A stretch of 64,000 bases of DNA from assembly GCA_964511425.1 (NCBI GenBank), contig CAZEFI010000001.1, positions 239,906 through 303,905 on the forward strand. Reading direction: 5' to 3'. Position 1 is the first letter of the stretch. Every line of letters begins with the position of its first letter. The notes below the pieces were generated by a model. That model ran no database searches, was not told where the DNA came from, and saw only the letters and a list, made by a program, of their open reading frames with translations. The DNA is from Bin55 sp964511425 (GTDB lineage Bacteria; Pseudomonadota; Gammaproteobacteria; Pseudomonadales; Azotimanducaceae). Below are positions 53,609 through 63,341 of this stretch, one piece after another. A program made the position numbers and the translations under genes.

Positions 53609-54313
53609 ATGCGTGCCTCCAACAACATCTTAAAGCTTGTTCTCGCAGCTACGATCGTCGTTTGTATTGCGCTGTTCTTTTTCCTACCCTTGAACGAATA
53701 TCTCTCCCTCGAGTACCTCCAACAACAAAGACGTGCAATAGTCGATCTGTATCTAGCACACCCTGTACTGTTCATCACGACTTATATAGCTGTCTATGTG
53801 GTCTTAACTGGATTGTCAATCCCAAGTGCGACGCTCTTGACGCTAATTGGTGGTGCTGTTTTTGGTCTGAAGACCGGTACTATTGTGATTATGTCGGCGA
53901 GTACGCTGGGCGCAGTCTGTGCTTTCATATTGGCGCGCTATGTCCTACGTGATTACGTTCAAGAAAAGTTCAGTAATTACCTACACCAAATCAACCGCGG
54001 CATCACGGAGGAAGGCGCGTTTTATCTCTTTGGCCTCAGGGTTGCGCCAGTAGTACCGTATTTTGTCGTCAATTTCGTCATGGCACTTACGCCGATACGA
54101 CTGTGGACGTACTATTGGGTTACTCAAATCGGTATGTTGCCAGGGACGATCCTGTACGTCAATTCTGGCAAAGAACTGGGTCAACTACAGTCGTTATCAG
54201 GAATTCTTTCTTGGTCGCTAATAGTTTCGTTGGTTGCATTGGGGCTTTTTCCTCTCGTCGCGAAAAAATTGGTCGATGTGATAAAGGCTCGTATTCGCCG
54301 AAGCAAAGCGTAG
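53609..54313 (+). CDS. TVP38/TMEM64 (VTT/DedA-like) membrane protein
   Basis: A 234-aa inner-membrane protein with about five hydrophobic segments. The family core is intact: LSIPSATLLTLIGGAVFGLKTGTIVIMSASTLGAVCAFILARY (~70-110) and LRVAPVVPYFVVNFVMALTPIRLWTYYWVTQIGMLPGTILYVNSGKELG (~150-195), read in parts. Family members are implicated in lipid scrambling or transport. It is a single gene after the terminator. Confidence 0.88.
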   Translation: MRASNNILKLVLAATIVVCIALFFFLPLNEYLSLEYLQQQRRAIVDLYLAHPVLFITTYIAVYVVLTGLSIPSATLLTLIGGAVFGLKTGTIVIMSASTLGAVCAFILARYVLRDYVQEKFSNYLHQINRGITEEGAFYLFGLRVAPVVPYFVVNFVMALTPIRLWTYYWVTQIGMLPGTILYVNSGKELGQLQSLSGILSWSLIVSLVALGLFPLVAKKLVDVIKARIRRSKA

Positions 54314-54615
54314 TGAATTTACTGTATGCACGCGAGAGTGTTCAGAATCTACGATTGAAAATGACTTGGTGTTTCTTTCCGAGTCTGAGTCCCACATTCG
54401 AGGTGAAGGTTAAAGAATTTCGAGCCGTTTTCATATGGGCGTCTTGACACTTCAGAGGTTCGTACGGTCGACGGAAAGTGAGTTCGCACCAAACGCTAAA
54501 TGTCCCTCTGATCTACTACCCTAAACTGCTTTACTACAATGTAGTTCATGCACTCTTCGACTAAATAGATTGAAGATGTGCTTTTTCGTTCAACGAAGGA
54601 ATTTGGAGGTAGATT
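54314..54615. other. Non-coding gap (302 bases) before the dicarboxylate symporter gene
   Basis: No coding frame is convincing here. It contains an isolated TTGACA (54444-54449) without a matching -10, and a 13-base palindrome ACTACA-A-TGTAGT (54533-54545) about 70 bases before the symporter start, which may be an operator. Confidence 0.35.
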
Positions 54616-55932
54616 GTGTTTAAAGAGTTGCTCGCTGCGAAGTACTTAGCGTGGCACATTTTGGTAGCTTTAGTGCTCGCCGGCGTTGTAGCATTCATCA
54701 TAAATTTGGCTGGTTTGAGTGCTGAAGCCGAAGAAGTTATTGGCGATTGGTTAGGAATCTTCGGTGCGCTGTTTATTAACGCGTTGAAGATGGTGGTGGT
54801 CCCGCTAGTATTCGCTGCCATTGCTGTCGGCGTAGCGGGTATGGCTAGTCAAAAATCCTTCAGCAGGATCGGGAGTAAAACGATCGCGTTTTACCTAGTT
54901 ACCGGTTTTATCGCAGTTTTCACTGGATTAATCCTAGTCAACGTGATTCAACCCGGTAATATGGCAGTTGAAGACGCAACAGCACTTGTTGCTAGCGTTG
55001 AGGGCTCTGAAGATCAAGCTTCGATGGCGGCTAGAGTTGAAGGACGTAGTTGGTGGGACATGATCCAAATATTTGTTCGCGCCGTTCCGCCAAACATTTT
55101 TGACGCATTGACTAATAACGGCGGTCTGCTTGCGATCATTTTTGTGGCTGTGGTTTTTGGTTTTTTCACCACTAAACTGGAAGGTACCGTGCGGGAAACC
55201 ATAGAAAACCTTTGGCAAGGAATGTACGACGTGACCATCGCAGTCACTCTTTGGATTATTCGGTTTGCACCCATCGGTGTTTTCGCACTCGTCACTGTGG
55301 TGCTCATTGACACCGGCGTCTCCGCATTTGAAGCATTGTTTAAATTTGTAGTGACGGTAGGGCTGGCACTAGCACTCCACTTTTTTGTTTGGTTACCTTT
55401 GATGCAGATATTTCTCGCTGGGGTTAATCCGCTAAAGTACTACGGTAAAGTAGCTAAAGCACAATTGACAGCATTTTCTACTGCATCGTCGTCCGCAACG
55501 TTGCCTGTTACGATCGAAAGTGCTCAAAAAGCGGGCGTTTCCAAACGCATTTCTAGCTTTGTCCTACCTCTCGGAGCAACGGTAAACATGGATGGTACCG
55601 CGCTTTATGAATGTGTCGTTGTGATCTTTATCGCACAAATATACTCCGTGGTAGCGGGTCAGCCGTTTGGTATCGTTGATCAATTTTTAGTCGTTTTGCT
55701 CGCACTAGTTACTTCCATTGGAGTCGCGGGTGTACCAGCAGCTAGTCTCGTCGCGATCACGTTGATCTTGAGTGTGTTAGGGCTACCCGTAGAGTGGTTA
55801 GCAATAATCCTCGCGGTCGATCGAATCCTTGACATGTGCCGTACCTCGACCAATGTCACTAGTGACCTCACGATTGCTGCAATTGTTGCTCGTTCTGAAG
55901 GCGAAGAATTACCCGAAGTTAGAGTAGCTTAA
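54616..55932 (+). CDS. Dicarboxylate/amino acid:cation symporter (DAACS family)
   Basis: A 438-aa secondary transporter of the GltP/DctA family. Hallmarks are the serine-rich STASSSATLPVTIE (~residue 295), NMDGTALYECVVVIFIAQ (~325), GVAGVPAASLVAI (~375), and the substrate-binding VDRILDMCRTSTNVTSDLTIA (~400). It starts at GTG 54616 after a strong GGAGG. Substrate specificity (glutamate, aspartate or C4-dicarboxylate) cannot be read. Confidence 0.94.
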   Translation: MFKELLAAKYLAWHILVALVLAGVVAFIINLAGLSAEAEEVIGDWLGIFGALFINALKMVVVPLVFAAIAVGVAGMASQKSFSRIGSKTIAFYLVTGFIAVFTGLILVNVIQPGNMAVEDATALVASVEGSEDQASMAARVEGRSWWDMIQIFVRAVPPNIFDALTNNGGLLAIIFVAVVFGFFTTKLEGTVRETIENLWQGMYDVTIAVTLWIIRFAPIGVFALVTVVLIDTGVSAFEALFKFVVTVGLALALHFFVWLPLMQIFLAGVNPLKYYGKVAKAQLTAFSTASSSATLPVTIESAQKAGVSKRISSFVLPLGATVNMDGTALYECVVVIFIAQIYSVVAGQPFGIVDQFLVVLLALVTSIGVAGVPAASLVAITLILSVLGLPVEWLAIILAVDRILDMCRTSTNVTSDLTIAAIVARSEGEELPEVRVA

Positions 55933-55941
55933 GAATCTATG

Positions 55942-55980
55942 TGTTTGTGCGATGTGGATGCTCTCCATGTCGCACAAACA
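55942..55980. terminator. Hairpin between convergent symporter and MFS genes
   Basis: TGTTTGTGCGA and TCGCACAAACA form a perfect 11-bp stem, with partial extension into the 17-base loop. It lies just after the symporter stop and just before the MFS stop. It lacks a T run on either side, so it acts either as a weak bidirectional terminator or as an mRNA 3'-end stabiliser. Confidence 0.55.
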
Positions 55981-55987
55981 ACCTACA

Positions 55988-57310
55988 CTAGTCGGTTTTT
56001 GAACGTGTTCGTTCACGTTTCATGTCCAAATGCATGCGAATGAAACCAATCCAAGAGATCACTCCGATTACCATGCAAACTAAGAACAAACCGGCTCCAA
56101 TTCCAGGAAAATCGGGTAGCCAAACGAAACCGGACCAACCAACATAGAGGCCAATACCGAGCACTGCGGCGATAGCACCACGAATTCCAGTGAGAGTAAC
56201 ATGAACGGACATGTAGTCTGATAGCTTGTCTCGTGGTGCAAAGTCATTGTGTCCAAGTTGCCAGCCGAGTGATCCACCGCTACGCGCGACACCTAGAACC
56301 GACCGAGCTACTCCCAATAAAACAAAACTCTGGAACATTGCGCCGAACCAAATTAAGAGTTGAGACAACACCCACACACCACTAATCCGGGTTCGAAAAT
56401 GCGTGATGTGCACTCTATCAAGATAACGAGCCCACAGGGGAACCGTTAACACGCTGAAGATACTAGGAAGAATCAACACAATCATCATACTCACTGTGTA
56501 GTTCGCCTGTAGTTCTCGCGAAACGAGATAAACGAGTGGAGCCTCCATGCTCATGTTCGATATCCCGTTCAAGAACTGATACACTTGGTATCGCGCAAAC
56601 CTCTTGTCTTGCCGTAAAATTTGAAAAAATCGAAAGCGCGTCTTTAACGAACGCGCAACCTTAGCGGAACGCCGTTCACGAACACGCTGTCTACTCTCGC
56701 CGGCAACATTCACCCGCGCAAACGCCATTACCCCTAACAAGGCAACGAGCATTGCAAATACATACATCCAGCGAAAAGTCATTGGATTTGCATCCAAAAT
56801 AGGCGCAGCAATTACTGCCGTCAGCACCATAACAGAGCTAGTTGCGATTTGAAGGCGACCAGTGGTTCGCGCACGAACATCTCGTGGATAATTTAAACTC
56901 CACACCACGCTACGAATGGTGATCACTCCAGCGGTCAAAGTCCGGGCACAAACCACTCCGATCACAAGTAGAGCACTGCCAATTGCGTTACGCGGAGCTG
57001 TTGCCACTAGGAGTAAACACGCGACTACGAGAAATTGCAGAATTACGATGACTGGAACCTTGGGACGGGAGTTCGCCAGCCGAGCCCAAAAGTAACTTGA
57101 TAAATTACCAAAGACTGCCGCCGATGTAAGTATCGCTATTACAAAGGGCGGGACTGCATAAATTTTGTCTGCGATCACTCCGATGAAACCACCTTCCAGC
57201 ATCGCGAGTGCAACTGAATAGGTCATATCTGTGACCTGTTCTTGTTTTAGACTTCTCTTTTGTTCCGGTTGTAGTTTAGGCTTACCGAAAATACCGCCTA
57301 AGAGTCCCAA
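55988..57310 (-). CDS. MFS transporter
   Basis: A 440-aa protein with about 12 membrane helices in two halves, separated by a basic cytoplasmic loop (RQRVRERRSAKVARSLKTRF, ~205-225). It is major facilitator superfamily by architecture; the substrate is unknown. It follows aceE by 5 bases, so the two are probably co-transcribed. Confidence 0.82.
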   Translation of the reverse strand: MGLLGGIFGKPKLQPEQKRSLKQEQVTDMTYSVALAMLEGGFIGVIADKIYAVPPFVIAILTSAAVFGNLSSYFWARLANSRPKVPVIVILQFLVVACLLLVATAPRNAIGSALLVIGVVCARTLTAGVITIRSVVWSLNYPRDVRARTTGRLQIATSSVMVLTAVIAAPILDANPMTFRWMYVFAMLVALLGVMAFARVNVAGESRQRVRERRSAKVARSLKTRFRFFQILRQDKRFARYQVYQFLNGISNMSMEAPLVYLVSRELQANYTVSMMIVLILPSIFSVLTVPLWARYLDRVHITHFRTRISGVWVLSQLLIWFGAMFQSFVLLGVARSVLGVARSGGSLGWQLGHNDFAPRDKLSDYMSVHVTLTGIRGAIAAVLGIGLYVGWSGFVWLPDFPGIGAGLFLVCMVIGVISWIGFIRMHLDMKRERTRSKTD

Positions 57311-57315
57311 TCGAG

Positions 57316-59949
57316 TTAGACGGTTGGTAGCTTGGTCAAATCGAGTTTGGCCTGATGTGCAAATTCTTGTGGAGTCGAGTCTGGTTTGCTTGCAGTTTGC
57401 GCCAAGGCAGAGAGAGCTGCAAACGCAATCCAGTCCGCAGAGACTTCAAAGTAGTTTCGCAATGCGTCCCTTGATTCAGATAGCCCAAATCCATCGGTAC
57501 CAAGCACGACATACTTACCCGGTATCCAAGGCGCGATCAGAAGAGGTAAAGCTCTCTGGTAATCTGTAGTTGCAATGAAGACTCCAGATTCCCCTTGCAG
57601 ACACTCTTGAACATAAGGCTTGGTTTCCGAAGCTCCCACATGGACTAATTCATCCCGGTCGGATCTAAGTGCTTGTCGATGGAGTTCTCCATAACTTGTT
57701 ACACTCCAGATGCTTACCCGTTTTCCCAACTCCCGCAGAGTCTTTGCCGCTAACATTACTTCGGTCATTATTGCGCCACTACCAAGGAGGTGTACTTCAG
57801 CGTCGTCCTCATAGTCATACGCGTACATACCTCTCAAGATTCCTTCTTCAACTCCTTCGGGCATCGCGGGCATGACATAGTTTTGATTAGTTACTGTGAT
57901 GTAGTAAAACACTTCTTCTTGAGCGGCGTACATTCGTCGCAAACCATCGTGAAAGATCGTCGCTAACTCATAGGCGAACGCAGGATCGTAACTTACAAGG
58001 TTTGGGATCGTCGTAGCTACAACATGTGAGTGCCCATCTTGATGTTGGACACCTTCGCCATTGAGAGTTGTTCGACCGGACGTAGCGCCGATCAGAAAAC
58101 CCTTGCACATCATATCACCGCCAGCCCACACTAAGTCACCAACGCGTTGAAAGCCGAAGATTGAGTAGAACAGATAGACTGGGATCATGGGGATACCGTA
58201 GGTCGCGTATGCAGTGCCCGCCGCAAGGAATGCCGCCATTGCACTGACCTCACAAATTCCCTCCTGTAAGATTTGGCCATCGCTTGATTCTCGGTAGGGG
58301 GCAATGGTGCCCGCGTCAACAGGTGTATAGCGTTGACCCTCTGGTGAATAAATTCCTACCTGCGCAATTAATCCATCCATGCCGAATGTCCTAGCTTCGT
58401 CTGGGATGATAGGGACTAAATGAGGAGCGATCGATTTTTCTCGCAATAGCCTTTGCAACATCCGTACTAGTGCCATCGTAGTCGACAATTCACGACCACG
58501 ACTACCTTGAATCATATCCTTAAAAAACTCTAACGGAGGAGGATGTAGCGGCGGATAATCCACCGATCGGTGGGGTAAATACCCACCTAGTTCTTCTCGT
58601 CTCTTATGAAGGTACTGCATCTCAACGCTGTCCTCCGGTGGACGGTAAAGTGCAGCTTGGCTCATCTCTTCCTCATTTAGAGGAATCCCTAAGTTAGTGG
58701 CAAACTCGGTTCTTTCCTTAGCGCTCAGTTGCTTTTTCTGGTGGATTGTGTTGCGACCTTGCGAGGTTAATCCCAATCCGTCTCCCTTGACCGTTTTCGC
58801 GAGAATCACGCAAGGTTTACCCTGTACAGCTATCGCTTGTTGGTATGCCGCGTAAATCTTGTGGTGGTCGTGCCCGCCACGTTTTAGGGAGGTCAGCGCG
58901 TCGTCGCTTATTGAGCTAAAGAGTTGCTCCAACGTTTTGTCTTCGCCAACTAAATGTGCACGTGTGGCGTCTCCTGGTGATGCGCTGTACCGTTGAAAGT
59001 CCCCATCAACTAATTCGTCCAACCGAGATCGTAGTACCCAAGTACGATCTTTGGCGAAAAGCGGATCCCAATCGCTCCCCCAGACAACCTTGATCACATG
59101 CCAACCTGCCCCGTGGAACATTCTCTCTAATTCCTGAATGATCTTTCCATTACCACGTACCGGACCATCAAGTCGTTGTAGATTGCAATTCACGACCAAG
59201 ATGAGATTGTCTAGTCGTTCGCGTCCAGCTAAATTAATCGTACCTAACACTTCGGGTTCATCGGCTTCGCCGTCCCCAACAAACAACCAAATCTTTGCCT
59301 CGCTTGGTTCGCGCAGTCCTCGCGCTTCTAAGTAGCGTGCAAATCGAGCTTGATGGATCGCACAAGGAGTAGACAGTCCCATACTAGCAGTCGGCATCTG
59401 CCAAAACTGAGGCATGCGCCGTGGATGTGGATAAGACGGAAGACCGCCACCAGGTTGCAGTTCACGACGAAAATTCAACAAGTTCTCAGTCGTGAGTCGA
59501 CCTTCCAACCAAGCGCGAGCGTAAACTCCGGGAGATGCGTGTGCTTGAATGTGAACTTGATCCCCTTGGTCAGCGCGGAAGAAATGGTTAAAACCTACTT
59601 CCATGAGCGTTGCCGCGGAGAGATAGGTACCGATATGACCCCCAACACCTGTACCACTATCGTATGCCTGAATCACCATCGCGGCTGCGTTCCAACAAAT
59701 GATGTTTTCGATCTGTTGTTCGGTCGCGATGTCGCCCGGATAGCGCGGTTGCGCCTCGGGCGATATGGAATTGATGTAGGGCGTATTTAGAGCATCTTGA
59801 GTGGAGTGAACCCCTCGATTTCTTAGTTCCTCGTGGAGTCTTCCGAGCAAAACGTTTGCGTCTTCGTGCCCCCGCACCTGAAGCACCGCTGCCAAAGCCT
59901 CAATCCACTCCTGCTGTTCGGCTTCCCACTCATCTTGTTTTCGGTGCAA
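57316..59949 (-). CDS. aceE: Pyruvate dehydrogenase E1 component (homodimeric)
   Basis: An 877-aa thiamine-diphosphate enzyme that decarboxylates pyruvate and acetylates lipoyl-E2. The diphosphate-binding stretch is VGDGEADEPEV to VVNCNLQRLDGPVRGNGKI (~225-270). Other E. coli-like segments are GRTTLNGEGVQHQDGHS and PYVQECLQG. The start appears to be TTG 59949, as no ATG lies near. The usual aceF and lpd partners are not adjacent, and an MFS gene follows instead. Confidence 0.95.
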   Translation of the reverse strand: MHRKQDEWEAEQQEWIEALAAVLQVRGHEDANVLLGRLHEELRNRGVHSTQDALNTPYINSISPEAQPRYPGDIATEQQIENIICWNAAAMVIQAYDSGTGVGGHIGTYLSAATLMEVGFNHFFRADQGDQVHIQAHASPGVYARAWLEGRLTTENLLNFRRELQPGGGLPSYPHPRRMPQFWQMPTASMGLSTPCAIHQARFARYLEARGLREPSEAKIWLFVGDGEADEPEVLGTINLAGRERLDNLILVVNCNLQRLDGPVRGNGKIIQELERMFHGAGWHVIKVVWGSDWDPLFAKDRTWVLRSRLDELVDGDFQRYSASPGDATRAHLVGEDKTLEQLFSSISDDALTSLKRGGHDHHKIYAAYQQAIAVQGKPCVILAKTVKGDGLGLTSQGRNTIHQKKQLSAKERTEFATNLGIPLNEEEMSQAALYRPPEDSVEMQYLHKRREELGGYLPHRSVDYPPLHPPPLEFFKDMIQGSRGRELSTTMALVRMLQRLLREKSIAPHLVPIIPDEARTFGMDGLIAQVGIYSPEGQRYTPVDAGTIAPYRESSDGQILQEGICEVSAMAAFLAAGTAYATYGIPMIPVYLFYSIFGFQRVGDLVWAGGDMMCKGFLIGATSGRTTLNGEGVQHQDGHSHVVATTIPNLVSYDPAFAYELATIFHDGLRRMYAAQEEVFYYITVTNQNYVMPAMPEGVEEGILRGMYAYDYEDDAEVHLLGSGAIMTEVMLAAKTLRELGKRVSIWSVTSYGELHRQALRSDRDELVHVGASETKPYVQECLQGESGVFIATTDYQRALPLLIAPWIPGKYVVLGTDGFGLSESRDALRNYFEVSADWIAFAALSALAQTASKPDSTPQEFAHQAKLDLTKLPTV

Positions 59950-60149
59950 CTATACTTCCCTATCTTCCAATACCCTGAGTTTCCTTACATTGTAAATACG
60001 GGGAGCAATCCGATATTGAGATTTGCGTGTCGAAGATGATCATACTTGGATAGCATTAGAAGCGATGCAGAATTTTCTAAAACGTCATGAAAATATTGCA
60101 GAAAGTGTGTATACCTCTCTGTTTACCCACCGATGATACGACGATTTCA

Positions 60150-60836
60150 ATGAAAAACATTCCTTTGACCAAACTCTTAGCGGAATTTATTGGAACGCTC
60201 TTTCTGCTAGCGACCGTTGTTGGTTCTGGCATCATGGCTAGTTCGCTAGCGGGCGGGAATGACGCGCTTGCGCTACTTGGAAACACCTTGGCTACCGGCG
60301 CGATCCTCGCGGTTTTAATTACTGTACTTGCCCCAATCTCCGGTGCACATTTCAATCCAGCAGTAACGCTCGTGTTCCTCCTTCGGCACGAAATCTCGCT
60401 TGTTATGGCACTTTCATACTTGTTGGTACAAATTATTGGGGGGATAATGGGTACCTGGCTTGCCCACATAATGTTTGAGATGGAAGTTGTGCAAATCTCC
60501 ACGCAAACCCGCGGCGGTTTTGCTCAAGGGTTGTCGGAACTTGTGGCTACGTTTGGTCTTGTTGCCACAATCCTCGGTACTCTGCGCACGAAGCCAGAAT
60601 GGGTAGGGGCTTCGGTAGGACTCTACATTTCTGCAGCGTACTGGTTCACTGCTTCGACTTCGTTTGCGAATCCCTCGGTGACTATTGCACGAAGTCTAAG
60701 CGATACGTTTACAGGAATTGCTCCAGTCAATGTGCCAACTTTTCTAGGTGCACAGGTTCTGGGGGCGATCTTAGCGTTTCTATTGTTTTACCTGCTTGAA
60801 AAGGCACGCCTCGTAAAACACCCCAGCGACCGTTAG
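60150..60836 (+). CDS. MIP/aquaporin family channel
   Basis: A 228-aa channel with six membrane helices. The first half-helix motif is the canonical GAHFNPAVTL (~residue 68) and the second is NPS instead of NPA (FANPSVTIARSLSDTF, ~170). This occurs in some bacterial aquaporins and may tune selectivity. ATG 60150 (MKNIPLTKLLAEFIGT) fits the family start; the frame opens at 60087. It may conduct water, glycerol or a neutral metalloid. Confidence 0.88.
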   Translation: MKNIPLTKLLAEFIGTLFLLATVVGSGIMASSLAGGNDALALLGNTLATGAILAVLITVLAPISGAHFNPAVTLVFLLRHEISLVMALSYLLVQIIGGIMGTWLAHIMFEMEVVQISTQTRGGFAQGLSELVATFGLVATILGTLRTKPEWVGASVGLYISAAYWFTASTSFANPSVTIARSLSDTFTGIAPVNVPTFLGAQVLGAILAFLLFYLLEKARLVKHPSDR

Positions 60837-60881
60837 GACCTGTGATAGTCTAGAATACAGAACTTTTTTAAGTCTGAATCA

Positions 60882-61193
60882 ATGTCGCCGTACTTAATAG
60901 CTCTTCTATTTTCGCTACCGATCGTCGTGGCGTCACTAGTTGGTGGGTGGCTACCAAACGTCATAAAGTTCACCCATACAGAAACGCAAGTGTTTCTAGC
61001 CTTTGTAAGTGGGTTCATGATTGGAATTTCTGTTCTACATTTACTACCGCACGGAATCGAACAGATCGCTTCAGTTCACGATGAATCTGCTGTGCAACTA
61101 GGAACCTTGTGCATGTTAGCCCAGACACTCGGCTTGGCCGAGTTCGTATTCGAGAAGGGAACAACCATAATCGCCGAGTTTCAAGTATCATAG
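60882..61193 (+). pseudogene. ZIP-family metal transporter, 5' fragment
   Basis: Encodes the first two helices of a ZIP transporter (LFSLPIVVASLVGGWLP; VFLAFVSGFMIGISVLHLLPHGIE) and then departs from the family after about residue 70. A stop follows at 61193. The remaining helices are encoded from about 61412 in another frame. The ~300-base stretch between resembles neither a ZIP loop nor a gene I know, so the gene looks broken by a small insertion plus a frameshift. Confidence 0.65.
61127..61143. repeat. Short palindrome inside the ZIP gene interruption
   Basis: ACTCGGC / GCCGAGT with a TTG spacer lies close to where the ZIP similarity stops. It could be part of a small inserted repeat element. 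GGAACAAC (61159) and GTTGTTCC (61404 region) form a further distant inverted pair around the interruption. Confidence 0.3.
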
Positions 61194-61446
61194 ACAATCT
61201 GGCTCGGTGAAGACCGTATCCACAGTGGTGTCGATTGTGACCCACATGTTAGCTTGGTACGACGCGCTTTTGGCGTTGCTCGCTGATGGCGTTGCGAGGT
61301 GGGTAGCCCCCTCTCGTCTCGACCTCGAATGGAAGATTAAATTTTCCGCCCGCGCGTCCTGAGCCTCACTGTCCAACTATCGGGACGGTGATGCCGGCGC
61401 ACTTGTTGTTCCATGGAAGGAGGTGTGGTGATCATGTTCGGTTTTT

Positions 61447-62028
61447 TTGCGCCTATTGAGCTTTCACGAACACGAACCGGAATCTGATTTAAACAACACG
61501 CGGGTGACTAACCGTACTGTACAAGCTACTTGGATCACTGTGATCGCCGGAATGGGAGTGCATACACTCTCTGAAGGATTTGCTCTAGGTTCGAGCTTAG
61601 GGATTGAACACGGTATCGACTTAGATCATCACGATGAAGGAGGTGTGCACGACTTATCGCTCACCTTTGCGGTAGCACTAGCGATCGTATTACACAAACC
61701 CTTCGATGCTTTGACTGTTGTTGGAGTAATGAAGCATGCCGGTATAAAAAAGAAATCACTCTGGTTAACTAATATGGGGTTCGCTCTAATCTGTCCAGTT
61801 GGAGCGATTCTAGCTTTGTTTTTCCTACGAGAAATACTTCACGATTATGAACACATTCTCGGAATTCTGCTCGCTTTTGTGTCGGGTGCGTTTCTATGTG
61901 TCGCGCTAGCGGATCTGTTTCCTGAAGCATTTCGACATCGGCATGACCGGTTCAAGATTTTCGTAGCTTTTCTCTGTGGTGTACTGCTTACATTTATCTA
62001 CTGGTTATTCACACCGCACGCGCACTAG
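61447..62028 (+). pseudogene. ZIP-family metal transporter, 3' fragment
   Basis: 193 codons continue a ZIP transporter: a His-rich loop (FHEHEPESD), the helices carrying metal-site motifs (GMGVHTLSEGFALGSSLG; ALAIVLHKPFDALTVVGVM) and the C-terminal helices. The family's preceding segment (GGVVIMFGF) is encoded at about 61412-61447 in a frame shifted by one base at the T7 run (61442-61448); six T would join them. Without its first helices it is unlikely to work, although re-initiation from ATG 61433 cannot be excluded. Confidence 0.65.
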
Positions 62029-62035
62029 TATTCGC

Positions 62036-63016
62036 ATGTCTCTCGAATCACTCGGATGGTCTTCCCTATTTTCTCAACACATTACCCGCGCGGATAAGAA
62101 ACTAACGCCAGTTCGGGTCATAGCACAACACCGACAGAGATTGGTCGTACACGACGGTGAGTCTGAGTTCGAACTTCCTCCATTGGGAAAGTGGTTTCGA
62201 GATAAAGAATCCACGCAACCCTCTGTTGGTGACTGGCTTCTTTTTTCGCAGGACAATTTGGGTCGCACTCGCATGCTTCCACGTAAGTCGAAAATCCAAA
62301 GATTAGTGACCGCGCGCCGAACTGTGCAAGTGATTGCCGCAAATGTCGATATGCTGCTCATCGTGGTGGCATGTAACGACGACTTCACGGAGTCAAAATT
62401 AGAGCGGTACCTAGCCCTAGCTGAAGCGTCTGGTGTTGATGCTCATGTCGTATTTTCGAAAATGGATTTAAACCCCGCCTATGCTGAGATTGTTGCACGA
62501 GCGAAACCGTTACTCTACGACATAGATTGCACAGCTGTCAACTGTTTGGATGCTAGGTCTCTTGGTGGCATCCGTGCGTTATTTAAGACTCAAACCACGG
62601 GTTTGGTGGTCGGTTCTTCCGGTGTGGGTAAATCTACATTAACTAACACACTTGTTGGCGCGTCGGTGCAAACGACGCAACAGACTAGAACAAAGGACGA
62701 AAAAGGACGCCACACAACCTCGGCACGTAGGTTAGTACAAATCCCAACTGGTGGTTTAATCATTGATGTTCCAGGAATTCGTGAGCTTGCGCTAATGGGA
62801 GTTGCAGAATCACTACCACGTACATTCCCGGACATTGAAGGCTTGGCTCTTGAGTGCGAATATAGAGATTGCGCCCACCAACAGGAACCCCAATGCAGTG
62901 TTCAGAACGCCGTTCAGAGAGGTGCTTTGGAAGCACGGCGGTTGTCTAACTATACGCGCATCAAAATTCAACTGTCACCAGATACGGCACATGCTCCTAA
63001 GGAAATTGAGATGTGA
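62036..63016 (+). CDS. rsgA: Ribosome small subunit-dependent GTPase A
   Basis: A 326-aa circularly permuted GTPase acting in 30S maturation. It has an OB-fold N-domain, then G4-like FSKMDLN (~139), G1 GSSGVGKSTLTN (~200), G3 DVPGIREL (~245), and a zinc knuckle CEYRDCAHQQEPQC (~275). ATG 62036 is chosen because earlier codons of the open frame (from 61976) overlap the ZIP gene and lack similarity. It starts 8 bases after the ZIP stop codon. Confidence 0.94.
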   Translation: MSLESLGWSSLFSQHITRADKKLTPVRVIAQHRQRLVVHDGESEFELPPLGKWFRDKESTQPSVGDWLLFSQDNLGRTRMLPRKSKIQRLVTARRTVQVIAANVDMLLIVVACNDDFTESKLERYLALAEASGVDAHVVFSKMDLNPAYAEIVARAKPLLYDIDCTAVNCLDARSLGGIRALFKTQTTGLVVGSSGVGKSTLTNTLVGASVQTTQQTRTKDEKGRHTTSARRLVQIPTGGLIIDVPGIRELALMGVAESLPRTFPDIEGLALECEYRDCAHQQEPQCSVQNAVQRGALEARRLSNYTRIKIQLSPDTAHAPKEIEM

Positions 63017-63032
63017 CTAACTATTGGTGAGG

Positions 63033-63341
63033 CTAGAGTAACCGCACGTAGTCCTTCTCAATTTCTTGATGAAACCGTTCAGGTAGGTGAGCCCAATCAT
63101 GGGCTTCGACGAGAAATGGGATCGAAGACTCTTGCAGGGCATGCTTCAATTCCCGCAGTTTCTCGACCGGAATTTTTTTCAATTTGGGACCCCTAAGGAC
63201 TAAGTCGAGATCACTACCGTCGTGACATCGATTGGTCAACCTACTACCGTAAGCCCATACTTCCACTCCAGGTAAATGTTCAAGGAACATAGACTCAATA
63301 AGTAGTCTGTACTTCTTTGGTAGAAGTAATCGCTTAGTCAT
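63033..63341 (-). CDS. MNT-type minimal nucleotidyltransferase (antitoxin-like)
   Basis: A 102-aa minimal nucleotidyltransferase with YGSRLTNRCHDGSDLDLVLRG (the GS-x9-DxD motif, ~residue 35-55). In HEPN/MNT modules this partner adenylylates and neutralises the HEPN toxin. ATG 63341 overlaps the stop of the upstream HEPN gene; the frame opens at 63356. The two form a classic coupled pair. Confidence 0.85.
   Translation of the reverse strand: MTKRLLLPKKYRLLIESMFLEHLPGVEVWAYGSRLTNRCHDGSDLDLVLRGPKLKKIPVEKLRELKHALQESSIPFLVEAHDWAHLPERFHQEIEKDYVRLL

Noticed and set aside
53515..53952. A 145-aa plus-strand ORF before the TVP38 gene
   Set aside because: It begins within the terminator stem, overlaps the better-supported membrane protein in another frame, and has no protein-like pattern.
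61100..61410. Integron attC site or group II intron inside the ZIP gene
   Set aside because: The palindrome lacks the attC core sites, and the stretch is too short and has no intron-encoded protein or domain V-like hairpin that I could recognise.
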